From Lactobacillus sp. UCMA15818 (lineage in GTDB: Bacteria; Bacillota; Bacilli; Lactobacillales; Lactobacillaceae): a stretch of DNA of 64,000 nt. This document shows positions 10,918-20,406 of the stretch, piece by piece. Within the stretch, counting starts at the first letter, position 1. The number at the start of each line of letters is the position of its first letter. The notes below the pieces were generated by a model that saw only the letters and a program-made list of their open reading frames with translations, was not told the origin of the DNA and searched no databases. The DNA lies in assembly GCF_030400225.1 (NCBI RefSeq), contig NZ_VJYB01000002.1, positions 62,001 to 126,000 on the forward strand, written 5' to 3'. The position numbers and the translations under genes were made by a program.

Positions 10918-11112
10918 CGATTACCTTTTTTACCATATAATTTTTGATGATTTTTGGAGAGGCATTATTGTTTTACGCAAATTGATACTTAATTTTGAGG
11001 GTGCAACTGAATGTAAAGTGTGATAAATTGTTTTAATAGGGAATTAGCAGATAGTAAAATAATACTATTTCATAGAATTTGATTATCTTATTTATCAAAG
11101 AGGGGAAATTAA

Positions 11113-12942
11113 ATGTGGCGCTATTTAAAACGATTATTGATTGGAAAACCTTTAAAAACTGCAGATGAGGGTAACCAACAACTAACAAAGTTCAAAGCCT
11201 TGGCTCTGCTGTCTTCTGACGCATTATCATCAGTAGCATATGGGACTGAGCAAATTACAGCAGTTTTGGTGGCCTTATCTGCTGCGGCTACGTGGTACGC
11301 GTTACCAGCAGCTGGGATTGTTTTGATTCTATTGTTTGCAATAACATTGTCCTATCGGCAAATTATTCATGCATATCCATCTGGCGGAGGTGCATATATT
11401 GTTGCAACAAAGAACTGGGGAACACCAGTCGGCTTAGTTGCAGGTGGTTCATTGCTAGTTGATTACATGTTGACTGTAGCCGTTTCTGTAACTTCCGGGA
11501 CGGAGGCAATCACTTCAGCAATTCCATTTTTGAGGACATATAGTATTGCTATTGCAATTATCATTGTCTTATTTATTATGACTTTGAATTTGCGCGGCAT
11601 GCGTGAATCAGCTTCTTTTTTAACATTTCCAGTTTATCTATTCATTACTATTTTGGTTTCGATGCTTGGATGGGGATTATTCAATATTATTACGAATAAG
11701 GTTCAATATAATGCGCCTGCACCAATAGGGGGAGCAGTTCCTGGAATGTCTTTAATCTTGTTTCTTAAGGCATTTTCAGCGGGATCATCTTCCTTGACGG
11801 GTGTGGAAGCTATTAGTAATGCAGTCCCTAATTTTAAAAAACCTAAAAGAAGAAATGCCGCTAATACCTTAGCTCTGATGGCCGTAATTCTAGGTGCGTT
11901 TTTTACAGGAGTTACTTTCTTGAGTTATTATCTGGGTGTTCTTCCTAATAACAAAGAAACGGTCTTATCTCAAATAGGAATGGCGGTTTTCGGTAAGGGA
12001 ATCTTTTATTATCTCCTACAATTCTCGACAGCTATGATACTGGCAGTTGCCGCTAATACCGGTTTCTCAGCATTTCCAATACTAGCTTATAATTTAGCAA
12101 AAGATAAATTTATGCCACATATGTATATGGACAAAGGAGACCGTTTGGCATATTCAAATGGAATTATTTCACTTGCGGTTGGAGCGATTGTTTTAATCTT
12201 AATTTTTCATGGGCAAACCAACTTATTAATTCCTTTGTATGCAGTCGGTGTTTTTGTACCGTTTACACTTTCTCAGTCGGGGATGATCATTCATTGGTTC
12301 AGAGAAAGAGGAACCAATTGGATTTTAAATTCCCTTGTTAATCTGTTAGGAACAATTATTTCATTTCTTTTAGTTGTGTTTTTGTTCTTGCTACATTTTC
12401 AAAATGTGTGGCCATATTTGATAATTATGCCGGTTTTATTATTTGCATTTCAAAAAATTCATAATCATTATATCATGGTTGCTTCCCAGTTACGCTTGAG
12501 TGAAGAAGCCTCACTTCATGATTACAATGGTTCAACTGTAATTGTCCTTGTAAGTTCAGTAACTCATGTGACGACTGGAGCTATCAATTATGCAAGATCA
12601 ATCGGTGATTATGTAATCGCAATGCATGTTTCATTTGATGAGAACCCCAAAAAGGAACATGAGACTGCAAAGGAATTTAAGGAATCATTCCCAGATGTAC
12701 GCTTTGTTGATTTACATTCTTCATACCGTTCAGTAGCAACCCCTGTTTTACGTTTTTGCGATGTTATTGCTAAGAACTCGGCGGAAAAGAATTACTCAAT
12801 GACAGTCTTAGTGCCACAATTTGTACCGCGTAAACCATGGCAAAACATTTTACACAACCAGACTAGTTTAAGATTACGTGCCGTTTTAAATTCACGTGAG
12901 AACATTATTGTATCAACGTACAGCTATCATTTAAAAAAATAG
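11113..12942 (+). CDS. kimA: KimA-type high-affinity potassium importer (APC superfamily)
   Basis: 609 residues with about 12 membrane helices and a cytoplasmic C-terminal universal-stress-like domain (about residues 470-609). The N-terminus (FKALALLSSDALSSVAYGTE, then SYRQIIHAYPSGGGAYIV and GGSLLVDYMLTVAVS) closely matches Bacillus KimA (YdaO), a proton-coupled K+ importer inhibited by c-di-AMP. Many databases would call it simply an amino acid permease. I see no ydaO/c-di-AMP riboswitch in the 195-nt upstream gap. Ribosome binding site AGAGGGGA. Single gene followed by a small hairpin. Confidence 0.82.
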   Translation: MWRYLKRLLIGKPLKTADEGNQQLTKFKALALLSSDALSSVAYGTEQITAVLVALSAAATWYALPAAGIVLILLFAITLSYRQIIHAYPSGGGAYIVATKNWGTPVGLVAGGSLLVDYMLTVAVSVTSGTEAITSAIPFLRTYSIAIAIIIVLFIMTLNLRGMRESASFLTFPVYLFITILVSMLGWGLFNIITNKVQYNAPAPIGGAVPGMSLILFLKAFSAGSSSLTGVEAISNAVPNFKKPKRRNAANTLALMAVILGAFFTGVTFLSYYLGVLPNNKETVLSQIGMAVFGKGIFYYLLQFSTAMILAVAANTGFSAFPILAYNLAKDKFMPHMYMDKGDRLAYSNGIISLAVGAIVLILIFHGQTNLLIPLYAVGVFVPFTLSQSGMIIHWFRERGTNWILNSLVNLLGTIISFLLVVFLFLLHFQNVWPYLIIMPVLLFAFQKIHNHYIMVASQLRLSEEASLHDYNGSTVIVLVSSVTHVTTGAINYARSIGDYVIAMHVSFDENPKKEHETAKEFKESFPDVRFVDLHSSYRSVATPVLRFCDVIAKNSAEKNYSMTVLVPQFVPRKPWQNILHNQTSLRLRAVLNSRENIIVSTYSYHLKK

Positions 12943-12943
12943 G

Positions 12944-12963
12944 TTTTATAGGGCTCTATAAAA
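12944..12963 (+). terminator. Short hairpin after kimA
   Basis: Perfect 8-bp inverted repeat TTTTATAG/CTATAAAA with a 4-nt loop directly after the kimA stop. It has no strong U-tract, so it is at best a weak terminator. Confidence 0.35.
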
Positions 12964-13066
12964 GCTATCAGGGTTTATGTTATAATAACCAAGATTGGTT
13001 ATATAATCTAGTAGATAATTAAGCTCTTCTTTAATTTGATTAAAGAAAAAAGAAAGAGGACGGCGT

Positions 13067-14170
13067 ATGTATACAGTTGTTACGTCTTTTTTGGCAACAC
13101 TGGCATTTTCGTTTTTTTTGACGCCGCTTGTTAGACGGTTGGCGTTCAAAATAGGCGCGGTTGATAATCCGAATGCTAGGCGTGTCAACAAATCACCGAT
13201 GCCGACAATGGGAGGCCTTGCAATTTTTTTGGCCTTTAATATAACAAATATTTTTATCTTAAGAAAAGAATATCCAAGTAGCCAGTTTTGGCCGCTCTTT
13301 GCAGCTGAATGTGTAATAATTCTGACTGGTGTAATTGATGATATTTTTGAACTTAAACCTAAACAAAAAATATTAGGGATAACAATTGCGGGGTTAATAA
13401 TTTATTTTTTTGCAAATATAAGAATGACGACTTTGACACTTCCTTTTTTGGGTACACTCAATTTGGGGATTTTAAGTCTTCCAATTACTTTAATATGGAT
13501 TTTAGCCATTACTAATGCAGTTAACCTGATTGATGGACTTGATGGGCTTGCCACTGGGGTATCGGTGATTGCTTTATTTACGACTGGAATTACAGGCTTC
13601 TTCTTCTTGACGGTTACAAGTACATATGTTTCAGTTTGGATTTTTATGCTGGTAGCAGCTCTGTTAGGTTTCTTACCATATAATTTTCATCCGGCTAAAA
13701 TTTATCTTGGGGATACAGGGGCTCTTTTTATTGGTTTCATGATATCAACTTTCTCTCTTTATGGACTCAAAAATGCAACTTTTATTTCAATAATTATTCC
13801 AGTGATCATACTTGGGGTTCCAATTACAGATACTGTTTTTGCAATATTACGGCGCTTTTTAAATAAAAAACCAATTGCACAGGCTGATAAACATCATTTG
13901 CATCACAGATTAATGGAAATGGGATTGTCTCATACACAAACGGTTCTTGTGATATATGGGATAGCTCTCATATTTTCAATGATTTCATTGCTGTATCCGA
14001 TTTCCAATTTAGGAGGTTCAATCTTATTGACTGTTGCAACCTTGATAGGGCTTGAATTATTTGTGGAATCAATTGGGCTAGTTGGGCCTGAGAGAAGACC
14101 TGTATTGAAGTGGATAGGGAAGGTTTTGAAGATAAAGGATCATAAATTTTCATCTAAGAATAAGAAATAA
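13067..14170 (+). CDS. tagO: Undecaprenyl-phosphate GlcNAc-1-phosphate transferase (TagO/WecA family)
   Basis: 367-residue polytopic membrane enzyme that moves GlcNAc-1-P from UDP-GlcNAc to undecaprenyl phosphate, the first step of wall teichoic acid and some other glycans. Family motifs: PTMGG near residue 45, the DD pair in GVIDDIFELKPK (about 90), NLIDGLDGLATG (about 155), YLGDTGALFIGF (about 217) and the histidine-rich HHLHHRL loop (about 275). Length is normal. Preceded by GAAAGAGG. It is a single gene, ending in front of a repeat-derived terminator shared with the convergent yigZ. Confidence 0.9.
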   Translation: MYTVVTSFLATLAFSFFLTPLVRRLAFKIGAVDNPNARRVNKSPMPTMGGLAIFLAFNITNIFILRKEYPSSQFWPLFAAECVIILTGVIDDIFELKPKQKILGITIAGLIIYFFANIRMTTLTLPFLGTLNLGILSLPITLIWILAITNAVNLIDGLDGLATGVSVIALFTTGITGFFFLTVTSTYVSVWIFMLVAALLGFLPYNFHPAKIYLGDTGALFIGFMISTFSLYGLKNATFISIIIPVIILGVPITDTVFAILRRFLNKKPIAQADKHHLHHRLMEMGLSHTQTVLVIYGIALIFSMISLLYPISNLGGSILLTVATLIGLELFVESIGLVGPERRPVLKWIGKVLKIKDHKFSSKNKK

Positions 14171-14173
14171 CGG

Positions 14174-14344
14174 ATAGTACAAAGTCGTGGAAATTTGAGT
14201 ATCAACTAGAAACTACGAACATAGCAAGAACTTTACTATGAGTAATTTGAAGTTAGACGGAGAATTTTGACTTATGAAACACTTTTATTTGTAATAAATA
14301 GAAAGGGCTGTGTCAAAATTTAACTTTGATACAGCCTCTTTTGG
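14174..14344 (+). repeat. Dispersed intergenic repeat, copy 1 (full length), bidirectional terminator
   Basis: The 5' part (14174-14300) contains ACGAACAT, CTATGAGTAATT and GACTTATGAAACAC and is nearly identical to copy 3 at 32.5 kb. It is followed by a 12-bp hairpin (GGCTGTGTCAAA/TTTGATACAGCC, 14306-14336) with CTCTTTT. It lies between the convergent genes tagO and yigZ and fills the 247-nt gap. Confidence 0.85.
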
Positions 14345-14417
14345 CAAGAAAAATGTGCAATGAGGGGTTGGGTTAAAAGACAGCTTTTGGCTCAATGTGT
14401 TGTCGTAGATTCCGATT

Positions 14418-15059
14418 TTATTTATTTTGCGGTATTTCAATATACTTTGTTCCATTTGGTTTGAATTTGACTTGCCCATTCAGCAAGTCTTTTATTTTTG
14501 CTAATATTACAGATGTTTCGGCAAGGTTTGTTGCAAGTAAGAGTCGAATGTTTTCTTGATAAGAAATTGAGTCGACAACTAGCTGATTTTCTGCGGCAAA
14601 ATTTTGAAGTCGACCGAGTTGAGAATAACTAATTGTTATCACCGTAATATTTTGTTGCTTTATCAAAACAATTACATTCTTCAAAGCCAACGTCGTTGCT
14701 CGTCCGTATGCTCTGATTAATCCACCAGTTCCAAGCTTTATTCCACCAAAATATCTTGTTACGACAGCAGTTGCATTGCGAACATTTGTTTTTAGAAGTA
14801 CATCCAAAATTGGGATACCAGCTGTTCCTGAAGGTTCGCCATTATCACTTTGACGTTGAATATCATTTTTATCGCCAATCAAATAAGCGAAACAGTTATG
14901 CTTTGCCTTTGGGTTAAGCTTTTTAATTTTTTCAATAAACTGTTGCGCATCTTGTTCAGTATTTGTGTGTGCGACATTACAGATAAAAGTTGACTTTTTA
15001 ATTATTAGTTCAGCAGAATTTTCTTTTCCAATAGTTAAATAACTTTCGATGCCATTCAA
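14418..15059 (-). CDS. yigZ: YigZ/IMPACT family protein
   Basis: About 213 residues. The N-terminal IMPACT domain carries AKHNCFAYLIG, the signature SDNGEPSGTAGIPIL and TRYFGGIKLGTGGLIRAYG; a small C-terminal domain follows. The family links to translation control; its bacterial role is unclear. The start is uncertain: AAAGGAG is followed by an in-frame TTG with almost no spacing (15059) or by an ATC at 15050 at normal spacing. The nearest ATG is out of frame. It is divergent from comFA with about 40 nt between starts, so the promoters must overlap. Confidence 0.85.
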   Translation of the reverse strand: MNGIESYLTIGKENSAELIIKKSTFICNVAHTNTEQDAQQFIEKIKKLNPKAKHNCFAYLIGDKNDIQRQSDNGEPSGTAGIPILDVLLKTNVRNATAVVTRYFGGIKLGTGGLIRAYGRATTLALKNVIVLIKQQNITVITISYSQLGRLQNFAAENQLVVDSISYQENIRLLLATNLAETSVILAKIKDLLNGQVKFKPNGTKYIEIPQNK

Positions 15060-15098
15060 CTCCTTTGCGTATTTATTCTTTGACAGGGTGGTGTGGTA

Positions 15099-16427
15099 AT
15101 GCAAAAAGAAGATTTCTTTGGAAGATGGGTGACGTTAAAAAAGACAGACCAAATCATGATTGAAGATGAAACTTGCTTTGTCAAAAAAGATGCTCTTAAA
15201 GTACAGAAAAATACGATAATTTGTAATAGATGTAAGCAAAGAACCATAAAGCAACGTGCATTTTTACCCAATCAACAATATTATTGTCCCGCATGTATAA
15301 TGCTTGGACGACTTACAACACAACATATATTATACACGATAGAAGAACCTAATCATTTTTTTGATATTTCTAATCCATTGACGTGGGAGGGAGAATTATC
15401 TCAAAACCAACTAAGATGTTCAAAGAAAGTAGTTCAGATTCAGCAAAATAACAAGGATCTTTTATTATGGGCAGTCACAGGTGCGGGGAAAACTGAGATA
15501 TTATTTGCGGGTCTGGCCGCTGCCTTTAAGCAACACAAAAGAGTTTGTATTGCTTCACCACGAGTTGATGTTTGTAATGAACTATACCCGAGATTAAAAG
15601 CGGCATTCGCATGCACTACAATGGCTCTTTTACATGGCTATCAGACAGAAAAATACGAATATACACAATTAGTAATCTGTACGACACACCAATTGTTACG
15701 TTTTAAAAATGCATTTGATATGCTTATCATTGATGAAGTTGACGCTTTTCCATTTAAGGGTGATACAATGCTGCTGAATGCAGTTAGTTCAGCTAGAAAA
15801 CCTGTTAGTTCACTAATTATGTTAACAGCGACACCCACTCATTTTTTAAGGAGTCAAGTACGGAAGAAAAAATTAGCAGTTGAATATCTTCCTTCCAGAT
15901 ATCATGGATACGAGTTGCCTGTTCCAAAGCTAATTATCAGGTCGAAGTGGTTAAAGGAATTACAGAAAGGAAAAATTTGCAATAATATCAGGAAAACCAT
16001 AAATACTTGGATTGATAGTGGAGCCCCTTTTCTAATTTTTGTATCACGAATTGATTTTTTAAAAGATGTAAACATTGTAATTGAAAAGTTTATTAAAGGA
16101 AGATGTGTGGGAGAAACCGTTTTTTCTGCTGATAAGGAACGAATTGAAAAAGTTCAGAAGATGAGAGATGGAGATTTTCAATATTTGGTAACCACAACTA
16201 TTCTTGAGCGCGGCGTAACTTTTGCCGGTCTGAATGTTTTAGTTTTAGGTGCGGATGACGAGCTTTTCAATAGTGCATCTCTTGTCCAAATTGCTGGTAG
16301 GGTTGGTAGAAGTACTCAGTGTCCTGGCGGAGATGTAGTTTTTTTGTGTAGTCGAAAAAAAAGGAATGTAGTTAATGCAAGGAAGCAAATTGTTGCACTT
16401 AACTTGAAAGGAAAAAATAAAAAATGA
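15099..16427 (+). CDS. comFA: Competence protein ComFA, DEAD-box-like DNA helicase/translocase
   Basis: 442-residue ATPase that helps pull transforming single-stranded DNA into the cytoplasm. It has an N-terminal four-cysteine zinc finger (CNRC about residue 48, CPAC about residue 68), Walker A AVTGAGKTE (about 128), the DEVD box IIDEVDAFP (about 213), motif III TATPT and a C-terminal helicase domain with ERGVTFAGLNVLVLG and QIAGRVGR. The ATG at 15099 follows AGGGTGG; a GTG 6 nt upstream is less well placed. It overlaps comFC by 4 nt. Intact comF genes suggest the lineage keeps DNA-uptake machinery. Confidence 0.92.
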   Translation: MQKEDFFGRWVTLKKTDQIMIEDETCFVKKDALKVQKNTIICNRCKQRTIKQRAFLPNQQYYCPACIMLGRLTTQHILYTIEEPNHFFDISNPLTWEGELSQNQLRCSKKVVQIQQNNKDLLLWAVTGAGKTEILFAGLAAAFKQHKRVCIASPRVDVCNELYPRLKAAFACTTMALLHGYQTEKYEYTQLVICTTHQLLRFKNAFDMLIIDEVDAFPFKGDTMLLNAVSSARKPVSSLIMLTATPTHFLRSQVRKKKLAVEYLPSRYHGYELPVPKLIIRSKWLKELQKGKICNNIRKTINTWIDSGAPFLIFVSRIDFLKDVNIVIEKFIKGRCVGETVFSADKERIEKVQKMRDGDFQYLVTTTILERGVTFAGLNVLVLGADDELFNSASLVQIAGRVGRSTQCPGGDVVFLCSRKKRNVVNARKQIVALNLKGKNKK

Positions 16428-17116
16428 ATTATTGCTTAATGTGTCAAGGCAGAATCAATGAATATTTTGATTTTGCATGGGTACTTTCTTTACAGCAGCC
16501 ACGGAAAAGCTTTCTTTGCAAGAATTGCCACAATAATTTCATGATATTAATTAATCATCCTAACTGCCCTGGTTGTGGAAGAAGAATGAATAAGAAAGAG
16601 CTTTGTGTTGACTGCAAGAAATGGGAAAAAATATATGATGACTTATTAGGGAATACCGCATTGTATGAGTATAACGAAGCAATGAAGACATACTTTGAAA
16701 GATTTAAGTTTATGGGAGACTATTATTATTTTAATATCTTCAATGAAGAATTAAAAGCAGTTATTCAAAAAAAATATAGTAAAGGATGGTTGTACGTACC
16801 GATTCCACTTTCTTTTCAGAGTTTCCAGATAAGGATGTTTAATCAAGTTGAAGCTTTGTTTTCAGGATTGAAGTTGACAGATTTGCTCGTAGTAAAAAGT
16901 GGTGAGAAAATACAGCAATCAAAATTGAATAGGCGAGAGCGTTTAACAATGAGTCAGCCATTTATATTGAATACTCATAGTGGTGTAAAAGTTGAAGCGA
17001 CAAATATAGTATTACTTGATGATATTTATACAACGGGTCGTACATTGTATCATGCCGCAATAATAATGAAGAATGCAGGTGCAAGAGAAATAAAATCAAT
17101 CACACTTGCAAGATAG
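16424..17116 (+). CDS. comFC: Competence protein ComFC, phosphoribosyltransferase-like
   Basis: 230 residues. An N-terminal double zinc ribbon (CLMC, CKNC, CPGC, CVDC within the first 60 residues) is followed by a phosphoribosyltransferase-like domain with the PRPP loop IVLLDDIYTTGRTL near residue 200. ComFC works with ComFA in uptake and integration of single-stranded DNA. Its ATG overlaps the comFA stop (ATGA). No clear terminator follows; hpf begins 116 nt later with its own promoter. Confidence 0.9.
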   Translation: MNYCLMCQGRINEYFDFAWVLSLQQPRKSFLCKNCHNNFMILINHPNCPGCGRRMNKKELCVDCKKWEKIYDDLLGNTALYEYNEAMKTYFERFKFMGDYYYFNIFNEELKAVIQKKYSKGWLYVPIPLSFQSFQIRMFNQVEALFSGLKLTDLLVVKSGEKIQQSKLNRRERLTMSQPFILNTHSGVKVEATNIVLLDDIYTTGRTLYHAAIIMKNAGAREIKSITLAR

Positions 17117-17129
17117 CTAAGGATAATAT

Positions 17130-17158
17130 TTGTTAATTGTAACGTTTTCTTTTATAAT
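17130..17158 (+). promoter_or_regulatory. hpf promoter
   Basis: TTGTTA (17130-17135), 17-nt spacer, TATAAT (17153-17158), located 75 nt before hpf. A good SigA match. Confidence 0.65.
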
Positions 17159-17232
17159 AAAGATAGCATATATTTGCTTGCTGATTTATTTTAGTGAGTG
17201 ATGGTGTTGAGTTGTGAAAGGAGAGGTTTGTT

Positions 17233-17775
17233 ATGCTTAAGTACAATATTCGTGGAGAAAATATCGAAGTCACAGAGGCAATCAGGAGTTATGTTCAAAA
17301 GAAGTTAACTAAATTAGAAAAATATTTTGAAGATACTTCTAACTCGACGGCTCATGTCAATTTAAAGGTCTATTCCGATAAGACCGCCAAGGTTGAGGTT
17401 ACTATTCCATTACCGTACCTTGTACTGAGGGCCGAGGAGACGTCGGCAGACATGTACGCTAGTGTTGACTTAGTGACAGATAAGCTAGAACGTCAAATTC
17501 GCAAGCATAAAACTAAAATTAATCGCAAGTCACGTGAAAAAGGATTCACAAGTGTTCAAGTAAAAGATGATAAGGAAGAAAATGAGAATGGTTTTGACAT
17601 TGTTCGTTCCAAACATTTCTCATTGAAACCAATGGATAGTGAAGAGGCTGTTCTTCAGATGAATATGTTGGGGCATGACTTCTTTATCTATGAAGATTCA
17701 GAGACAGATGGTGTTAATATTGTTTACCGCAGAAAAGACGGTAGATATGGTTTGATTGAATCTACAGAAAATTAA
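17233..17775 (+). CDS. hpf: Long-form ribosome hibernation promoting factor
   Basis: 180 residues. The N-terminal S30AE/YfiA domain (about 1-100: IEVTEAIRSYVQKKLTKLEKYF) binds the decoding centre. The C-terminal domain (about 120-178: IVRSKHFSLKPMDSEEAVLQMNMLGHDFFIY) mediates 100S disome formation, the long-form arrangement of Firmicutes. Ribosome binding site AAAGGAGAGG. Transcribed alone from its own promoter and closed by a strong terminator. Confidence 0.95.
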   Translation: MLKYNIRGENIEVTEAIRSYVQKKLTKLEKYFEDTSNSTAHVNLKVYSDKTAKVEVTIPLPYLVLRAEETSADMYASVDLVTDKLERQIRKHKTKINRKSREKGFTSVQVKDDKEENENGFDIVRSKHFSLKPMDSEEAVLQMNMLGHDFFIYEDSETDGVNIVYRRKDGRYGLIESTEN

Positions 17776-17780
17776 TCACA

Positions 17781-17820
17781 AAAGACGGGCGGTTCTCTTC
17801 GGAGATAGGCTCGTCTTTTT
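17781..17820 (+). terminator. Intrinsic terminator of hpf
   Basis: AAAGACGGGC pairs with GCTCGTCTTT (one mismatch) and the inner TCTC-TTCG-GAGA forms a UUCG-type tetraloop, followed by a T-run. Strong hairpin 6 nt after the hpf stop. Confidence 0.88.
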
Positions 17821-17862
17821 TTGAAATTTAAAATCTGTTATAATTGTTTCAAATTAAGGCAA

Positions 17863-17890
17863 TTGATGATAAGATACATTGTGGTATACT
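17863..17890 (+). promoter_or_regulatory. secA promoter
   Basis: TTGATG (17863-17868), 16-nt spacer, TATACT (17885-17890), 58 nt before the secA start. Confidence 0.55.
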
Positions 17891-17948
17891 GTTTTTTTAA
17901 ATAACAGGATAAATTTTTATATTGATTTTTTTGGAAAGGAAATATGAC

Positions 17949-20312
17949 ATGGCAAATGTCCTAAGAAAATGGGTCGAAAGTGACAATAGAGAATTAAAAC
18001 GCTTGGGAAAAATTGCTGATAAAGTTGAAGCATACGCTGATGACATGGCAGCCTTAAGTGATGAAGAGTTACAAGCAAAGACACCAGAATTAAAGGCAAA
18101 ATTTGCAGCAGGGACATCTTTAGATGATTTACTACCAGAGTCCTTTGCTGTTGTCCGAGAGGGCGCAAAAAGAGTCCTTGGACTATATCCATTTAGGGTT
18201 CAAATTTTTGGTGGGGTAGTCTTGCATGAGGGTGATATTGCCGAAATGAAGACTGGTGAAGGTAAGACTTTGACGGCTACTATGCCGGTTTATTTAAATG
18301 CACTTGCTGGGCAAGGGGTGCATGTCGTGACTGTTAATGAGTATCTTTCGGCACGCGATGCAAGAGAGATGGGTGAGTTGTACTCTTGGCTGGGTCTCTC
18401 AGTTGGACTGAATGTCTCGAATCTATCGCCAGATGAGAAGAGAAATGCATATAAATGTGACATCACATACTCAACAAATAGTGAGCTAGGATTTGATTAT
18501 CTTCGTGATAACATGGTTGTTTATCGCGAGGATATGGTCCAAAGGCCACTTAATTTTGTAATAGTCGATGAAGTTGATTCAATTTTGATTGATGAAGCCA
18601 GGACCCCTTTGATTATTTCGGGACAGGCTGAAAAGTCTACAACTTTATATACTAGAACAGATCGTTTTGCTAAGACTTTAACCGAAGAAGCTGATTTTAA
18701 GATTGATCTTGAATCAAAAACTGCTTCTTTGAATGAAGAAGGTATCAAGAAAGCTGAGAAGTATTTCGGGCTTGAGAACTTGTATGATCCCGATAATACT
18801 GCATTAACACACCATTTGGATAATGCTTTGCGTGCAAACTTTATAATGTTACGCGACAAAGATTATGTTGTTTCTGATGGTGAGGTTTTAATTGTTGATC
18901 AGTTTACAGGGCGTATTATGGAGGGACGTCGTTATTCAGATGGACTCCATCAAGCAATTGAAGCCAAGGAACATGTTGAGATTCAACAAGAAACGAAGAC
19001 AATGGCTAATATTACTTATCAGAACTTCTTCAGAATGTATAGGAAAATTGCTGGTATGACAGGTACTGCTAAGACCGAACAAGAGGAATTTCGTGAAATC
19101 TACAATATGGAAGTTATTTCCATTCCTACTAATAAACCGGTTCTGCGTGAGGATCGCCCAGATTTGCTGTATCCGACTCTAGAGAGTAAATTTACGGCGG
19201 TAATTGATGATATCAAGGAACGCAATGAAAAAGGACAGCCAATTCTTGTTGGGACTGTTGCAGTTGAGACTTCTGAGTTGTTGTCAGAACTTTTGGATAA
19301 AGCAGGAATTGTGCATGCAGTCTTGAATGCTAAAAACCATGCTAAGGAAGCCGAAATCATTATGAATGCGGGTCAGCGTGGTGCAGTGACAATTGCTACT
19401 AATATGGCTGGTCGTGGGACTGATATTAAATTAGGGCCTGGTGTTCGTGAAGTTGGTGGATTAGCTGTTATTGGGACTGAGCGTCATGAATCTCGCCGAA
19501 TTGATAATCAGTTGCGTGGTCGTTCAGGCCGTCAGGGTGATCCGGGGTTAACACAATTTTATCTCTCATTAGAGGATGACTTGATGTTGCGTTTTGGTTC
19601 TGAAAGAGTAAAGGCAATTCTTGAACGATTTAAAGTTACGGATGAGAATGCTGTTATTCAGAGTAAGATGATTTCACGTCAAGTTGAATCAGCGCAAAAG
19701 CGTGTAGAAGGGAATAACTACGATACGCGTAAACAAGTGTTGCAATATGATGATGTAATGCGGGAACAGCGTGAAGTTATTTATGCGCAAAGACAACAGG
19801 TCATTATGGAAGAAAAATCACTTAAACCAATTATTCTAGCAATGATTAAGCGTACTGTTGAACATTTTGTGCAGATGCATACACAAGGGGAACAGAAAGA
19901 TTGGAATTTACAGGCAATTCTTGATTTTGCAATTGGTGCGATGGTTAATGAAGATAGTATTACAATTAAGGATGTGCAAGGCAAAAAGCCTGAAGAAATT
20001 GTTAATTACTTGATGGATTGTACAGATGCTAACTATGCAACGAAAGAAAAACAATTATATGATGCTTCGCAAATGTTGGAATTTGAGAAAGTTGTTGTTT
20101 TACGAGTAGTTGATTCAAGATGGACGGATCATATTGATGAAATGGATCAATTGCGCCAATCTATTGGACTACGTGGCTATGGACAATTGAATCCATTAGT
20201 TGAATATCAGACGGATGGATTTAGAATGTTTGAACAGATGATTGGGGATATTGAGTATGATGTTACCCGCTTATTCTTGAAAGCTGAAATTAGACAGGAT
20301 ATCAAACGGTAA
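17949..20312 (+). CDS. secA: Preprotein translocase ATPase SecA
   Basis: 787-residue motor that drives secretory proteins through SecYEG. NBD1 Walker A is MKTGEGKT (about residue 101) and Walker B is [14 protein letters not shown] (about 205); NBD2 has [16 protein letters not shown] and [11 protein letters not shown] (about 490-530). The preprotein-crosslinking and helical scaffold domains are intact. The C-terminal zinc-binding SEC-C tail is absent (ends [10 protein letters not shown]), as in many lactobacilli. The ATG at 17949 begins [10 protein letters not shown] and follows GGAAAGGA; another ATG at 17943 is out of frame. Confidence 0.97.
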   Translation: MANVLRKWVESDNRELKRLGKIADKVEAYADDMAALSDEELQAKTPELKAKFAAGTSLDDLLPESFAVVREGAKRVLGLYPFRVQIFGGVVLHEGDIAEMKTGEGKTLTATMPVYLNALAGQGVHVVTVNEYLSARDAREMGELYSWLGLSVGLNVSNLSPDEKRNAYKCDITYSTNSELGFDYLRDNMVVYREDMVQRPLNFVIVDEVDSILIDEARTPLIISGQAEKSTTLYTRTDRFAKTLTEEADFKIDLESKTASLNEEGIKKAEKYFGLENLYDPDNTALTHHLDNALRANFIMLRDKDYVVSDGEVLIVDQFTGRIMEGRRYSDGLHQAIEAKEHVEIQQETKTMANITYQNFFRMYRKIAGMTGTAKTEQEEFREIYNMEVISIPTNKPVLREDRPDLLYPTLESKFTAVIDDIKERNEKGQPILVGTVAVETSELLSELLDKAGIVHAVLNAKNHAKEAEIIMNAGQRGAVTIATNMAGRGTDIKLGPGVREVGGLAVIGTERHESRRIDNQLRGRSGRQGDPGLTQFYLSLEDDLMLRFGSERVKAILERFKVTDENAVIQSKMISRQVESAQKRVEGNNYDTRKQVLQYDDVMREQREVIYAQRQQVIMEEKSLKPIILAMIKRTVEHFVQMHTQGEQKDWNLQAILDFAIGAMVNEDSITIKDVQGKKPEEIVNYLMDCTDANYATKEKQLYDASQMLEFEKVVVLRVVDSRWTDHIDEMDQLRQSIGLRGYGQLNPLVEYQTDGFRMFEQMIGDIEYDVTRLFLKAEIRQDIKR

Positions 20313-20331
20313 TAATTTAGATAGTACTTGT

Positions 20332-20373
20332 GAGTCTTGACATGTTCAGTTTTACTGGCATATGTTGAGACTC
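20332..20373 (+). terminator. Possible weak hairpin between secA and prfB
   Basis: GAGTCTTGACAT can pair with ATGTTGAGACTC through Watson-Crick and G-U pairs (about 12 bp), followed only by CTTTAG. Without a U-tract this may allow partial read-through from secA to prfB. Confidence 0.35.
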
Positions 20374-20406
20374 TTTAGTTATTAATAGAGAAAAAGAGGT
20401 ATACAA

